38,429 nt of DNA from Bacteroidaceae bacterium (GTDB lineage: Bacteria; Bacteroidota; Bacteroidia; Bacteroidales; Bacteroidaceae): positions 9,564-47,992 of the forward strand of contig JABUUA010000018.1 in assembly GCA_021443405.1 (NCBI GenBank), written 5' to 3'. Positions 25,206 to 33,650 of the stretch are shown one piece after another. The notes under the pieces are model-generated. The model saw nothing but the letters and a program-made list of their open reading frames with translations, did no database searches and had not been told where the DNA came from. The translations under genes were made by a program, and so were the position numbers. The first letter of the stretch is position 1, and every line of letters begins with the position of its first letter.

Positions 25206-27479
25206 ATGAACGTAATTACAAAGAAAGTCGAGTTGCCTGATGGAAGAACCATCAGCATCGAGACCGGGAAATTGGCCAAGCAGGCCGACGGCTCCGTGAT
25301 GTTGCGTATGAACAACACCATGCTGCTCGCCACTGTTTGTGCCGCCAAAGATGCCGTTCCCGGTACAGATTTCATGCCCTTGCAGGTAGAGTATCGCGAG
25401 AAGTACAGCGCCGCTGGTCGCTTCCCTGGTGGTTTCACCAAGCGCGAGGGTAAGGCGAATGACGACGAAATCCTGACCTGTCGTCTGGTGGACCGCGCCC
25501 TGCGTCCCCTTTTCCCCAGCAACTATCACGCTGAGGTCTATGTCAATGTTATCTTGTTCTCAGCCGACGGCGTGGACATGCCCGATGCCTTGGCAGGTTT
25601 TGCTGCCAGCGCAGCACTGTCGGTGAGCGATATACCTTGGGAAGGTCCCATCAGTGAGGTGCGCGTAGCCCGCATCGATGGTGCCTACGTGATTAACCCC
25701 ACGTTCGAGCAACTCAAGCAGGCCGATATGGACCTGATGGTGGGTGCCACCGAGGAAAACATCATGATGGTGGAAGGTGAGATGGACGAGGTGAGCGAGC
25801 AAGACCTGCTCGGCGCCCTGAAAGCCGCCCACGACGCCATCAAGCCCATGTGCCGTCTGCAGAAGGAACTGGCCAAGGAACTGGGCAAAGACGTGAAGCG
25901 CGAGTATTGTCACGAAATCAATGACGAGGCGCTGCAGGCTCAGGTCAAGGACGAGTGCTATCAGCCCGCCTACGACGTGACCAAGCAGGCGCTGGAGAAG
26001 CACGCCCGTGCCGCTGCCTTCGAGCAGATTCGCGAGGACTTCAAGGTACGCTACGCCGAGGCGCATGCCGACATGACTCCCGAGGAACTCGAGGAGAAGA
26101 ACGGTTTGATTGACCGCTACTACCACGACGTGGAGAAGGACGCCATGCGTCGCTGCATCCTCGACGAGGGCACGCGTCTCGACGGTCGTAAGACGGACGA
26201 GATTCGTCCCATCTGGTGTGAGGTGGATCCTCTGCCCGGTCCTCACGGCTCGGCTATCTTCACCCGCGGTGAGACGCAGTCGCTGAGCACCACCACCCTC
26301 GGTACAAAGATGGACGAGAAACTGGTGGACGACGTGCTCGACAAGAGCTACCAGCGCTTCCTGCTTCACTACAACTTCCCCCCCTTCTCTACGGGTGAGG
26401 CCAAGGCTCAGCGCGGTGTAGGCCGTCGCGAGATTGGTCACGGCCATCTGGCTTGGCGCGGTCTGAAGGGTCAGATTCCCGCCGACTATCCCTACACCGT
26501 GCGTGTGGTGAGCGACATCCTCGAGAGCAACGGCTCAAGTTCTATGGCCACCGTTTGCGCGGGATGCCTGAGCTTGATGGATGCCGGCGTTCCCTTGAAG
26601 AGCCCCGTCAGCGGTATCGCCATGGGTCTTATCAAGAATCCCGGCGAAGACAAGTACGCAGTGCTGAGCGATATTCTCGGCGACGAGGACCACTTGGGCG
26701 ATATGGACTTCAAGACCACCGGTACGCCCAAGGGCTTGACCGCTACTCAGATGGACATCAAGTGCGACGGTCTGTCGTACGAAATACTGGAGAAGGCGCT
26801 GATGCAGGCTAAGGCCGGTCGTGAGCACATCCTTGGAGAGATGCTGAAGACTCTGGGCGCTCCGCGTCCCGAGCTCAAGCCCCATGTTCCTCGCATCGAG
26901 CAGATGATTATCCCGAAAGAGTTCATCGGTGCTGTGATTGGCCCCGGCGGTAAGATTATCCAGGGCATGCAGGAGGAGACGGGTGCAGTCATCACCATCG
27001 ACGAGGAAGACGGCGTAGGCAAGATTCAGGTGAGCGGTAGCAACAAAGACGTCATCGACGCTGCCATCGCGAAGATTAAAGCCATCGTGGCCGTGCCCGA
27101 GATTGGCGAAATCTACGAGGGTCCTGTGAAGAACATCCAGCCTTTCGGTTGCTTCGTTGAGTTTATGCCTGGCAAGGATGGTCTGGTTCACATCAGTGAA
27201 ATCGACTGGAAGCGCCTCGAGACCGTCGAGGAGGCTGGCATCAAGGAAGGCGACATCATGCGCGTGAAACTCCTTGACATCGACCCCAAGACCGGTAAGT
27301 TCAAGCTCTCACGCCGTGTGCTGATTGAGAAGCCCGAAGGTTATGTGGAGCGTGAGCGCCGTCCGCGCCCCGAGCGTGGTGAGCGTCGTCCTCGTCCCGA
27401 GCGCGGTGAACGTCGCGAGCGTGGCGAGTTCCGTCCCCGTCCCGAACAGGACAACAATGAGACGCCCGCTGCCGAGTAA
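25206..27479 (+). CDS. pnp: Polynucleotide phosphorylase
   Basis: A 3'-to-5' phosphorolytic exoribonuclease central to mRNA decay. I start at ATG 25206 ([21 protein letters not shown]), just after the promoter; the 308 residues before it in the track are spurious. The 757 residues carry RNase PH domain 1 ([22 protein letters not shown]), an alpha-helical linker and RNase PH domain 2. The latter shows [19 protein letters not shown] (phosphate binding) and [15 protein letters not shown] (metal-binding Asp residues). A KH domain ([14 protein letters not shown], about 571) and an S1 domain (from about 635) follow. After S1 comes an Arg/Glu/Pro/Gly-rich tail of about 45 residues with tandem RRPRPERGE units, likely extra RNA- or protein-binding sequence. 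It stands alone between promoter and terminator. Confidence 0.97.
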   Translation: MNVITKKVELPDGRTISIETGKLAKQADGSVMLRMNNTMLLATVCAAKDAVPGTDFMPLQVEYREKYSAAGRFPGGFTKREGKANDDEILTCRLVDRALRPLFPSNYHAEVYVNVILFSADGVDMPDALAGFAASAALSVSDIPWEGPISEVRVARIDGAYVINPTFEQLKQADMDLMVGATEENIMMVEGEMDEVSEQDLLGALKAAHDAIKPMCRLQKELAKELGKDVKREYCHEINDEALQAQVKDECYQPAYDVTKQALEKHARAAAFEQIREDFKVRYAEAHADMTPEELEEKNGLIDRYYHDVEKDAMRRCILDEGTRLDGRKTDEIRPIWCEVDPLPGPHGSAIFTRGETQSLSTTTLGTKMDEKLVDDVLDKSYQRFLLHYNFPPFSTGEAKAQRGVGRREIGHGHLAWRGLKGQIPADYPYTVRVVSDILESNGSSSMATVCAGCLSLMDAGVPLKSPVSGIAMGLIKNPGEDKYAVLSDILGDEDHLGDMDFKTTGTPKGLTATQMDIKCDGLSYEILEKALMQAKAGREHILGEMLKTLGAPRPELKPHVPRIEQMIIPKEFIGAVIGPGGKIIQGMQEETGAVITIDEEDGVGKIQVSGSNKDVIDAAIAKIKAIVAVPEIGEIYEGPVKNIQPFGCFVEFMPGKDGLVHISEIDWKRLETVEEAGIKEGDIMRVKLLDIDPKTGKFKLSRRVLIEKPEGYVERERRPRPERGERRPRPERGERRERGEFRPRPEQDNNETPAAE
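27357..27449 (+). repeat. Tandem coding repeat in the pnp tail
   Basis: Two 27-bp units each encode RRPRPERGE, followed by a shortened RRERGE and a variant FRPRPEQ. The third codon positions differ between units, so the protein repeat is maintained rather than freshly duplicated. Confidence 0.75.
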
Positions 27480-27501
27480 CCCTCGCGCACGCGTATAATA
27501 T

Positions 27502-27536
27502 AAAAGGTGTCACCCGTTGGGGTGGCACCTTTTTTT
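27502..27536 (+). terminator. Intrinsic terminator of pnp
   Basis: AAAAGGTGTCACCC (27502-27515) pairs with GGGTGGCACCTTTT (27520-27533) around loop GTTG, with one T-G pair, inside a run of seven T. Confidence 0.9.
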
Positions 27537-27594
27537 AGTCGTTCGGTGGCCGGTGTCCTCTCGCGGGAGCGTGGACACCGGCTTCGGTTTTGGC

Positions 27595-29172
27595 TTACTT
27601 GATGAGGTTGCCCAGCACGCTGCGCGATATTTCGCGGGCGGCTGTGCGGGTGGCGCTCGACACGGCTCCTTTGGCCACCTTCTTGCCGATGCCGTCTTTC
27701 GACTTCTTTCCCGTGATGGCGTTGGCAGCGGCCGTGCCCAGGATGCTGGTGACGGAGGTGATGATGGCGCTCAGCACAATGGCGAAGAAGCCTTTCTTCT
27801 GTTTGCCCGACTTCTTCTCGCCCTTTTCCTCCTGCTTGGCCTCCTCCTCTTCAGCGGCGGCTTCCTCGGCCTTCTGACTCTCGGCGAGCAGTACTTCGTA
27901 GGCGCTTTCGCGGTCCACAGTCTTGTCGTACTTGCCAAAGATGCGCGAACCCTTGATGATGTCGTCGCGCTGTGCGTCGGTGATGGCGCCTATCTGGCTG
28001 AGCGGGAACAGCACACGAGCGCGCTCCACCATAGTGGGCGTGCCCTTGTCGTCGAGGAACGAAACCAATGCCTCGCCGGTGGCAAGCTCCATGATGGCCT
28101 GCTCCGTCTTGAAGTCGGGGTTGGCACGGAAGGTGTCGGCGGCGGCGCGAACGTTTTTCTGCTCCTTCGGTGTGAAGGCGCGCAGGGCGTGTTGCACGCG
28201 GTTGCCGAGCTGGGCCAGCACGCAGTCGGGTATGTCGGTCGGGTTCTGCGTCACGAAATATACGCCCACGCCCTTGCTTCGGATAAGTCGAACCACCTGT
28301 TCTATCTTGTCGATGAGGGCCTTGGAAGTGTCGTTAAAGAGCGTATGCGCCTCGTCGAAGAAGAACACGAGACGGGGCAATTCGCGGTCGCCGACCTCGG
28401 GCAACTGCACATAGAGGTCGCTGAGCAGCCACAGCAGAAACGACGAGTAGAGCTTGGGGTTGAGCATCAACTTGTCAGCCGCCAGCACGCTCATCATGCC
28501 TTTTCCGTCGGCCGAGCACTGGAGAAGGTCTTGAATGTCGAAAGCCGGCTCGGCGAAGAACAACTCGGCACCTTGACTTTCCAACTGCAGGAGGGCACGT
28601 TGGATGGCACCCACGCTGGCGGCACTCACGTTGCCATAGCTTGTGGTGAGTTCCTTTGCGTGCTCAGCCACATAGTTGAGCATGGCGCGCAGGTCCTTGA
28701 AGTCGAGCAGCAAGTACTTGTCGCCCTGCGCCGCGAGGTCGTCGGCCACCTTGAACACGATGTTCATCACGCCCGCCTGTGTCTCATTGAGACCGAGGAG
28801 GCGCGAGATAAGCTCGGGTCCCATGTTGCTGACCGTGGTGCGCATGGGGTGGCCCTTCTCGCCGTAAACGTCGTAGAAGGTAACGGGACAGCCGTGGAAC
28901 TGTGGGTCTTCGATGCCGAACTCGGTGCAGCGCTTCTCGATGAAACTGCTCATCGTTCCCGTCTGACTAATGCCCGAGAGGTCGCCCTTCATGTCGGCCA
29001 TGAAGCAAGGCACGCCTGCCTGAGAGAAGGTTTCTGCCAACACTTGCAGGGTTACGGTCTTACCCGTACCCGTGGCACCGGCAATGAGGCCGTGGCGATT
29101 GGCCATTTTGCCGCAGATGTTGATGGCTCCCTTGGAGCCGTGAGCCACATAAAGTTGTGAGTCTTTGTACAT
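27595..29172 (-). CDS. DUF853 family HerA-like ATPase
   Basis: A 525-residue FtsK/HerA-superfamily ATPase of the DUF853 (YjgR-like) family. Walker A is GATGTGKT (residues 32-39); ADMKGDLSG follows, typical of DUF853. Walker B is LVFFFDEAH near 265-273, with [10 protein letters not shown] after it as a sensor-type segment. The C-terminal 95 residues differ: an Ala/Glu/Lys-rich coiled coil ([17 protein letters not shown]), then a hydrophobic stretch ([25 protein letters not shown]) and a basic end. The hydrophobic stretch could touch the membrane. The function in bacteria is unknown; archaeal HerA works in DNA end resection with NurA, and no NurA-like gene is nearby. It is a single gene with its own promoter. 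Confidence 0.9.
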   Translation of the reverse strand: MYKDSQLYVAHGSKGAINICGKMANRHGLIAGATGTGKTVTLQVLAETFSQAGVPCFMADMKGDLSGISQTGTMSSFIEKRCTEFGIEDPQFHGCPVTFYDVYGEKGHPMRTTVSNMGPELISRLLGLNETQAGVMNIVFKVADDLAAQGDKYLLLDFKDLRAMLNYVAEHAKELTTSYGNVSAASVGAIQRALLQLESQGAELFFAEPAFDIQDLLQCSADGKGMMSVLAADKLMLNPKLYSSFLLWLLSDLYVQLPEVGDRELPRLVFFFDEAHTLFNDTSKALIDKIEQVVRLIRSKGVGVYFVTQNPTDIPDCVLAQLGNRVQHALRAFTPKEQKNVRAAADTFRANPDFKTEQAIMELATGEALVSFLDDKGTPTMVERARVLFPLSQIGAITDAQRDDIIKGSRIFGKYDKTVDRESAYEVLLAESQKAEEAAAEEEEAKQEEKGEKKSGKQKKGFFAIVLSAIITSVTSILGTAAANAITGKKSKDGIGKKVAKGAVSSATRTAAREISRSVLGNLIK

Positions 29173-29258
29173 ATTTCGTTCGTTTTATCAGTTTGTTGCG
29201 CAAGGCGGATAAGGGTGTCTGTCGTTGTCCGTAACGACGCTTCCGACCACTATTTCGG

Positions 29259-29266
29259 CAAAGTTA
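29259..29266 (-). promoter_or_regulatory. -7 box of the DUF853 gene
   Basis: TAACTTTG on the minus strand matches the consensus. The nearest TTG upstream is 26 bp away, longer than usual, so the -33 element is uncertain. Confidence 0.45.
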
Positions 29267-29314
29267 CTTCTTTTTTCCAAGAAAACCTAATGCAACACCC
29301 ATAAATAGTGCTCG

Positions 29315-29402
29315 AGACATGCGGACGAGTGACGTCACACGTCCTTATGTGTGAGGCGAGACGTCCTTATGTGTTGGCCCACACGTCCGCATGTCTTTTT
29401 TT
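29315..29402. repeat. 22-bp repeat family, locus 3, with a flipped unit and hairpin ends
   Basis: Four units in 22-bp register start at 29315, 29337, 29359 and 29381. Unit 1 carries AGACATGCGGACG forward; units 2-4 carry the core in reverse (CGTCCTTATGTGT twice, then CGTCCGCATGTCT). The outer ends, AGACATGCGGACG (29315-29327) and CGTCCGCATGTCT (29384-29396), are perfect 13-bp inverted repeats, followed by a run of T. The array lies between divergent genes. Confidence 0.75.
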
Positions 29403-29465
29403 CATTGTGCCTGTGATGAACAATAGACTCCTGCGTAAAGGAACTTCGAAAAAAGACAATGAAGA

Positions 29466-29497
29466 TTTGTCGCTCTCTTCCTTTTTCGTTAATTTTG
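29466..29497 (+). promoter_or_regulatory. Promoter of the small membrane protein at 29529
   Basis: TTTG at 29466-29469 and TAATTTTG at 29490-29497 are 20 bp apart, supporting transcription of the small gene. Confidence 0.6.
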
Positions 29498-29528
29498 TGG
29501 ACAAGAAACCATAAAGAACAGTGATACT

Positions 29529-29717
29529 ATGAATACAAGAAACTTTCTTCTCGACGTTGCGATTGTTGTCTTCGTCGGTGCCGTGTGCTATTTCGGTTTG
29601 GGATTTGACTTGGACATCGTTGTGGTCTGTTCGGTGTGGATGATACTTTATTTGGATGTCATTTTACCATGGTGGCGCAAGCGTCAGGAGAAGAAAAAGA
29701 ACAATACGCAGGAATAA
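29529..29717 (+). CDS. Small two-span membrane protein, unknown function
   Basis: 62 residues: a short N-terminus (MNTRNFLL), two hydrophobic segments (DVAIVVFVGAVCYFGLGF and IVVVCSVWMILYLDVILPW) and a basic, Lys/Asn-rich tail (RKRQEKKKNN). The consensus promoter placed about 30 nt before the ATG is the main argument that this is a real gene. The basic tail suggests it faces the cytoplasm. No family is recognised. A separate promoter precedes the next gene, so they need not be co-transcribed. Confidence 0.65.
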   Translation: MNTRNFLLDVAIVVFVGAVCYFGLGFDLDIVVVCSVWMILYLDVILPWWRKRQEKKKNNTQE

Positions 29718-29814
29718 CGTAGGAACCTCCAGCGGTTGGACACGGTTTGGGGTGGTTGTATCGGTGTGTGGGGGTGGCGTTGAGTGAGAAAATCCCTCAT
29801 TCGACCCGTAATGT

Positions 29815-29845
29815 TTTGTGTTTTCTCCAATAATTGCTAATTTTG
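29815..29845 (+). promoter_or_regulatory. Promoter of the exported protein at 29913
   Basis: TTTG at 29815-29818 and TAATTTTG at 29838-29845 are 19 bp apart, giving a leader of about 60 nt. Confidence 0.6.
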
Positions 29846-29912
29846 TAATGCCTTAATAAGGGCAACAAACAAGGAAGAAAACGTTTTAATAACCTATAAT
29901 TATCAGAATCGT

Positions 29913-30410
29913 ATGAAAAAGATGCTGTTCGCGCTGGGCCTTGTGTGCCTTTCTATGAGCGCAAAGGCGCAGACTGTCCTGCCCAGTGGTACTGTGGTGA
30001 CCGTGCAGATAACCAATGAAGTGACCTCAAAGAATGCCGCTGAACTTGCACAAGCGGCTGTGCTGTCCGACGTATCGGTGGGCGGTCAAGTGCTGGTGAA
30101 GGCCGGTGCACCCGTGATGTTGCAGGTGGAGAAAACGAAGGCAAGAGGTGTTGGCCGTGCCGGGGTCATCAACATTGTTCCCGTGTCAACGGTGGCTGTC
30201 GATGGCTCAGTAGTGCCTTTGAATGCTACTCCCTCCAACTATGAAGGCGATAAGAAGCTAGGTAAAGCCGTTGGTCTGGGTGTAGGTCTGGGCGTCTGCG
30301 TGTTCCCTCCTCTGCTGGCTTGCTTGGCCATCAAGGGCGGTCAGGCCAAAGTTCCCGCCGGAACGCTCATTCCCAACGTGCGCGTCGCCAACGACTGCAC
30401 CGTGAAATAA
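29913..30410 (+). CDS. Exported protein of unknown function with glycine-zipper-like segment
   Basis: 165 residues with signal peptide MKKMLFALGLVCLSMSAKA. The mature part is mostly beta-strand with two matching phrases, LPSGTVVTVQITNEV near the start and VPAGTLIPNVRVAND at the end, plus VKAGAPVMLQV in the middle. That suggests a small barrel or repeated beta unit. Near residues 120-142, GKAVGLGVGLGVCVFPPLLACLAI is glycine-rich and hydrophobic, like a glycine zipper or a membrane-inserting hairpin. I recall similar hypothetical proteins in Bacteroides but cannot name a family. It is probably envelope-located, and is followed by a hairpin terminator. Confidence 0.8.
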   Translation: MKKMLFALGLVCLSMSAKAQTVLPSGTVVTVQITNEVTSKNAAELAQAAVLSDVSVGGQVLVKAGAPVMLQVEKTKARGVGRAGVINIVPVSTVAVDGSVVPLNATPSNYEGDKKLGKAVGLGVGLGVCVFPPLLACLAIKGGQAKVPAGTLIPNVRVANDCTVK

Positions 30411-30437
30411 GTTCTTCGGAAGCGAATACTCCCGACC

Positions 30438-30480
30438 AAGAGACTGCCCGACGATGTTCGTTTGGCAGCCTCTTTCGTCT
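30438..30480 (+). terminator. Terminator of the exported-protein gene
   Basis: AAGAGACTGCC (30438-30448) pairs with GGCAGCCTCTT (30464-30474) with one mismatch; the tail TCGTCTTAATC is only moderately T-rich. Confidence 0.6.
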
Positions 30481-30579
30481 TAATCTTCACGTCATCGATG
30501 TAGGAAGAGTGCAGGAATAAGAGTAAGTTTATTCCCTTACGCGCGCGTGAACATATAATAATATATACGGACAGAACGT

Positions 30580-30618
30580 AAAAACAAAAGAGAGCCAGCC
30601 TTTCGGTTGACTCTCTTT
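30580..30618 (-). terminator. Terminator of tRNA-Asn
   Basis: AAAGAGAGCCAGCC (30587-30600) and GGTTGACTCTCTTT (30605-30618) pair with one mismatch and one G-T. On the minus strand the hairpin is followed by TGTTTTT, directly after the tRNA 3' end. Confidence 0.75.
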
Positions 30619-30619
30619 G

Positions 30620-30693
30620 CGCTTCAGGATGGGCTTGAACCAACGACCCCATGATTAACAGTCATGTGCTCTAACCAACTGAGCTACTGAAGC
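30620..30693 (-). tRNA. tRNA-Asn (anticodon GTT)
   Basis: On the minus strand the sequence starts GCTTCAGTAGCTCAG. The acceptor stem GCTTCAG/CTGAAGC is perfect over 7 bp, the D-arm GCTCAGTTGGTTAGAGC is standard, and the anticodon loop CTGTTAA has GTT in the middle (30659-30657). The T-arm contains GGTTCAAGCC (the usual A58 is present). The discriminator base is G, and CCA is not encoded. It is transcribed from a promoter back-to-back with the PfkB gene promoter and ends at a hairpin terminator. No integrase or attachment duplication is seen beside it. Confidence 0.95.
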
Positions 30694-30729
30694 AGTTCCT
30701 CTCGCTTGAGGTTTTTCTCAAATGCAGTG

Positions 30730-30760
30730 CAAAGGTATAGTTTTTTTCGGAAATAATCAA
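30730..30760 (-). promoter_or_regulatory. Promoter of tRNA-Asn
   Basis: On the minus strand TTG (30760-30758) and TACCTTTG (30737-30730) are 20 bp apart. Its -33 end touches the -7 box of the divergent PfkB promoter. Confidence 0.6.
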
Positions 30761-30768
30761 TATCTTTG
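30761..30768 (+). promoter_or_regulatory. -7 box of the pfkB-ctp operon
   Basis: TATCTTTG is a full consensus match 17 nt before the ATG at 30786. No TTG is seen at -33. Confidence 0.55.
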
Positions 30769-30785
30769 CAGAAAAATTTCTCCAA

Positions 30786-31763
30786 ATGGCAAAAATAACA
30801 GGAATTGGCAATGCGCTGACTGACGTGCTTGTGCGCCTGACCGACGACGCCATCTTGGCCGAACTCGGACTGCCCAAGGGCGGGATGAAGCTCATCGACG
30901 ACGCTCGTATGCACGACATCACCCGCCTGATGCACTCCCTGCAGCCCACCCGTGCCACGGGAGGAAGCGCCAGCAACACCATGCTCGCCCTGGCACACTT
31001 GGGAGCGCAACCCGTCTTCATCGGTTGCGTGGCCGACGACGAGTACGGACGCTTCTTCCGCAACAACTGTGCGGAGACGGGCATCGAGGCACGGCTCCTC
31101 ACAGCCGAAGGGCACAGCGGCGTGGCCAATACTTTCATAAGTCCCGATGGCGAGCGCACTTTCGCCACTTATCTGGGCGCCGCCGCCAGCCTCTCGGCCG
31201 ACCACATCACGGATGACCTTTTCCGCGAGACCTCGTTGCTCCACATCGAAGGCTACTTGTCGTGCAATCACGCACTGACCGACGCCATCTGCCACACCGC
31301 CCAGCGACTGGGCGTGACCATGAGCCTCGACCTCGCGAGCTATAATCTTGTGGAGAGCGAGCGCGCGTATCTGAGCCAACTGGTGGAGCAGTACATCGAC
31401 ATTGTCTTTGCCAACGAGGAGGAGAGTGCCGCCTTCACGGGCTGCACCGACCCCGAGGCTGCTGCCGAAGCCATAGCACAACGATGCAAAGTGGCCGTGG
31501 TGAAGGTGGGCAGTCGTGGCGCTCTGGCCGTTCGCGGCACCGAGCACGTGAGTGTGCCCGCCCACAAGGTAGAGGTGGTGGACACTACGGCGGCCGGCGA
31601 TTTCTTTGCCGGAGGTTTCCTCTACGCCTACACTCGCGGCGCCACGCTCGAGCAATGCCTGCAGGCTGGGACTTTGCTCGGCGGACAAGTCATCCAGACG
31701 GTGGGCACCCGTCTCCCCGACGCTACTTGGGATTTCATCAATCAGCAAATACAGCATCTATGA
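30786..31763 (+). CDS. PfkB family carbohydrate/nucleoside kinase
   Basis: A 325-residue ribokinase-fold kinase that transfers phosphate from ATP to a sugar or nucleoside. Seen: the start ITGIGNALTDVLVRL, the substrate-loop ATGGSASNTMLALAHLG (about 57-73), VANTFISPDGERTF, DIVFANEEESAAFTG, and the ATP/catalytic motif DTTAAGDFFAGGF (about 265-277) with the base Asp in AAGD. The GNALTD start and overall length resemble adenosine kinase-like members common in Bacteroidetes, but the substrate cannot be fixed from this. Its stop overlaps the start of the protease gene (ATGA), so the two are translationally coupled. Confidence 0.92.
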   Translation: MAKITGIGNALTDVLVRLTDDAILAELGLPKGGMKLIDDARMHDITRLMHSLQPTRATGGSASNTMLALAHLGAQPVFIGCVADDEYGRFFRNNCAETGIEARLLTAEGHSGVANTFISPDGERTFATYLGAAASLSADHITDDLFRETSLLHIEGYLSCNHALTDAICHTAQRLGVTMSLDLASYNLVESERAYLSQLVEQYIDIVFANEEESAAFTGCTDPEAAAEAIAQRCKVAVVKVGSRGALAVRGTEHVSVPAHKVEVVDTTAAGDFFAGGFLYAYTRGATLEQCLQAGTLLGGQVIQTVGTRLPDATWDFINQQIQHL

Positions 31764-33403
31764 GAACCATCTATATCTTTATCGGCGCGCTCGCCTTGAG
31801 TCTGCAGGCTGCGGCGCAGAAGCGCGACAACCATCACGCCGATGTCTTCCGCAACATCGAAATCTTTTCACAGGTCTATCAGCAACTCGATTCCTACTAC
31901 GTGGACACCCTTTCCGTGGACTCCACCATCGAGTGGGCCATACGTTCCATGCTCGCCCACGTGGACCCTTACACCGATTATTATCCTGCCAACGACGAGA
32001 CGGTGCAGCAACTGGCATCGGGCAACTACGGCGGCACGGGCAGCGTGATACAGTGGAACGAAAAGGAGAAACGCGCCATGGTGAGTGAGCCGCTGGAAGG
32101 CACTCCCTCGTCGGACGCAGGACTGCGGGCCGGTGACGTCATCCTCACGGTGGACGGCAAGGATGTGTTGGGTATGAACACTACCGAGGTGACCAAGTTG
32201 ATGCGTGGAGAACCCGGTTCCACCTACGAGTTGCGCGTCAAGCGCTACGGCGTGGCCGAACCCATTTCATTCAAGATTAACCGCCGTCTTATCCATCAGG
32301 CCAATGTTCCTTACTACGCTCTCATGTCCGATGGCGTGGGCTACATTCTGCTCACGAGCTTCACAGAGAATGCCGCGCAAGAGACGCGAAAGGCCTTGCT
32401 CGACCTGAAGCAGCAGGGCATGTCACGCCTGGTGCTCGACCTGCGCGACAATCCGGGCGGCAGTCTTGAGGAGGCTGTCAGCATCGTGAATCTCTTTGTC
32501 CCGCGCGGCCACAAGGTGGTTTATACCAAGGGAAAAGTGCGTGCCGTCAACCGGGAATACTATACCGCCACCGCTCCCATCGATACAATTACACCCATGG
32601 TGGTGCTCGTCAACAGCGGGTCGGCCTCGGCTGCGGAGATAGTCAGCGGCAGTCTGCAGGACATGGACCGCGCCGTGATTATGGGCACGCGCACTTATGG
32701 AAAAGGTTTCGTGCAGAACATCCGTCAAATGCCTTACGGCAGTAATATGAAGATTACCGTGAGTCGCTACTACATTCCCAGCGGACGCTGCATACAGGCT
32801 CGCAATTACCGACATCTCAACGCCGACGGCTCGGTGGGCACAGTGCCCGATTCGCTGACCAAGGTGTTCCACACACGCAACGGTCGCGAAGTGCGGGACG
32901 GCGGCGGCATTAAGCCCGACATCGAACTGAAGCCCGACTCCTTCCCCTCGTTTCTCTACGACGTGGTGGGTAGTCCCGAGTTCTTTGACTACTGCACATG
33001 CTACGTTGCGGAGCACGAGACCATAGCGCCTGCGGGCGAATTTGAGGTGAGCGATGCCGACTATGCCGCTTTTGCCGACTACATGGTGGAGCAAGGCTTC
33101 GAGGCCAATCGCCGTAGCGAGCACGTACTCGAACTGCTGGAGCAGGCCGCGAAGATGGAAGGTTACTATGCCGACGCCCAGCAAGAGTTCGAGGCGCTGA
33201 ACGCCAAACTCAAGGGAAATCTGCGGCACGACCTCGAGCACATGAAGACAGAAGTGAAGTCGTATCTGGGTGAAGAAATCGTCACGCGCTACTATTTCCG
33301 CCGCGGCGCCTACCAGCAACAACTGCGTTCCGACAAAGAATACCAGCGCGCCGCCGAATTGTTGAACGACGAGAGCGCCTATCATAAAATCTTACAGCCA
33401 TGA
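31760..33403 (+). CDS. S41 C-terminal processing protease with PDZ domain
   Basis: I start at ATG 31760 (MRTIYIFIGALALSLQAAAQ), a signal peptide that overlaps the PfkB stop; the track's earlier start is out of context. The 547 residues are: an N-terminal helical region (IEIFSQVYQQLDSYYVDTL), a PDZ domain near 85-165 (AGLRAGDVILTVDGKDV), and the S41 core with LDLRDNPGGSLEEAV. The core also has the catalytic Ser in VNSGSASAAEI (about 287) and the Lys in TYGKGFVQ (about 313). This is the true Ser-Lys dyad, unlike the S41 lipoprotein at 6968. A C-terminal helical extension of about 150 residues follows. It is exported to the periplasm to cut protein C-termini. Its stop in turn overlaps a 40-codon gene. 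Confidence 0.93.
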   Translation: MRTIYIFIGALALSLQAAAQKRDNHHADVFRNIEIFSQVYQQLDSYYVDTLSVDSTIEWAIRSMLAHVDPYTDYYPANDETVQQLASGNYGGTGSVIQWNEKEKRAMVSEPLEGTPSSDAGLRAGDVILTVDGKDVLGMNTTEVTKLMRGEPGSTYELRVKRYGVAEPISFKINRRLIHQANVPYYALMSDGVGYILLTSFTENAAQETRKALLDLKQQGMSRLVLDLRDNPGGSLEEAVSIVNLFVPRGHKVVYTKGKVRAVNREYYTATAPIDTITPMVVLVNSGSASAAEIVSGSLQDMDRAVIMGTRTYGKGFVQNIRQMPYGSNMKITVSRYYIPSGRCIQARNYRHLNADGSVGTVPDSLTKVFHTRNGREVRDGGGIKPDIELKPDSFPSFLYDVVGSPEFFDYCTCYVAEHETIAPAGEFEVSDADYAAFADYMVEQGFEANRRSEHVLELLEQAAKMEGYYADAQQEFEALNAKLKGNLRHDLEHMKTEVKSYLGEEIVTRYYFRRGAYQQQLRSDKEYQRAAELLNDESAYHKILQP

Positions 33404-33522
33404 AACATCGTAGAGACATCCGCAAGAGTAATCGCAATTTCATGATTGGCACCGCCTGCATGGCCGTGATGGTGATACTGGTCGTGCTGTTGTTTTGGTA
33501 CTGGTGTCTGCCCGTGAAATGA
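33400..33522 (+). CDS. 40-residue single-span membrane peptide, coupled to the protease
   Basis: Too short for the ORF track. ATG 33400 overlaps the protease TGA (ATGA), the same coupling as between PfkB and the protease. The peptide has a basic start (MKHRRDIRKSNRNF), one hydrophobic span (MIGTACMAVMVILVVLLFWYWCL) and ends PVK. Basic residues first predict the N-terminus inside. The start overlap and clean membrane topology argue that it is translated. No family is recognised; it could be a protease partner or an unrelated small membrane protein. Confidence 0.6.
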   Translation: MKHRRDIRKSNRNFMIGTACMAVMVILVVLLFWYWCLPVK

Positions 33523-33617
33523 CAGATAGACTACTATATGCTCCAATTTTCGTACAAATAGGTTAGAAAATTGTTAAAATTTTCGTCTCAGCTACCTAAC
33601 AAATAAACAAAAAGTCG

Positions 33618-33625
33618 TAACTTTG
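33618..33625 (+). promoter_or_regulatory. -7 box of the TolC efflux operon
   Basis: TAACTTTG is a full consensus match 25 nt before the ATG at 33651; no clear -33 TTG is present. Confidence 0.55.
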
Positions 33626-33650
33626 CATATCGAACGATACAAGTGACGAT

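Noticed and set aside
24990-25529. 180-residue N-terminal extension of the thioredoxin-like lipoprotein ORF
   Set aside because: It runs antisense through the pnp start and both divergent promoters; the lipoprotein signal at 24989 is the natural start.
27595-29172. DUF853 ATPase as part of a HerA-NurA-type defence or repair system
   Set aside because: No NurA, Sir2, nuclease or other defence partner is adjacent; the gene is a single-gene unit between pnp and a repeat array.
30620-30693. tRNA-Asn as an integration site of a mobile element
   Set aside because: No integrase gene and no duplicated tRNA 3' end is visible nearby; the tRNA is followed directly by its terminator.
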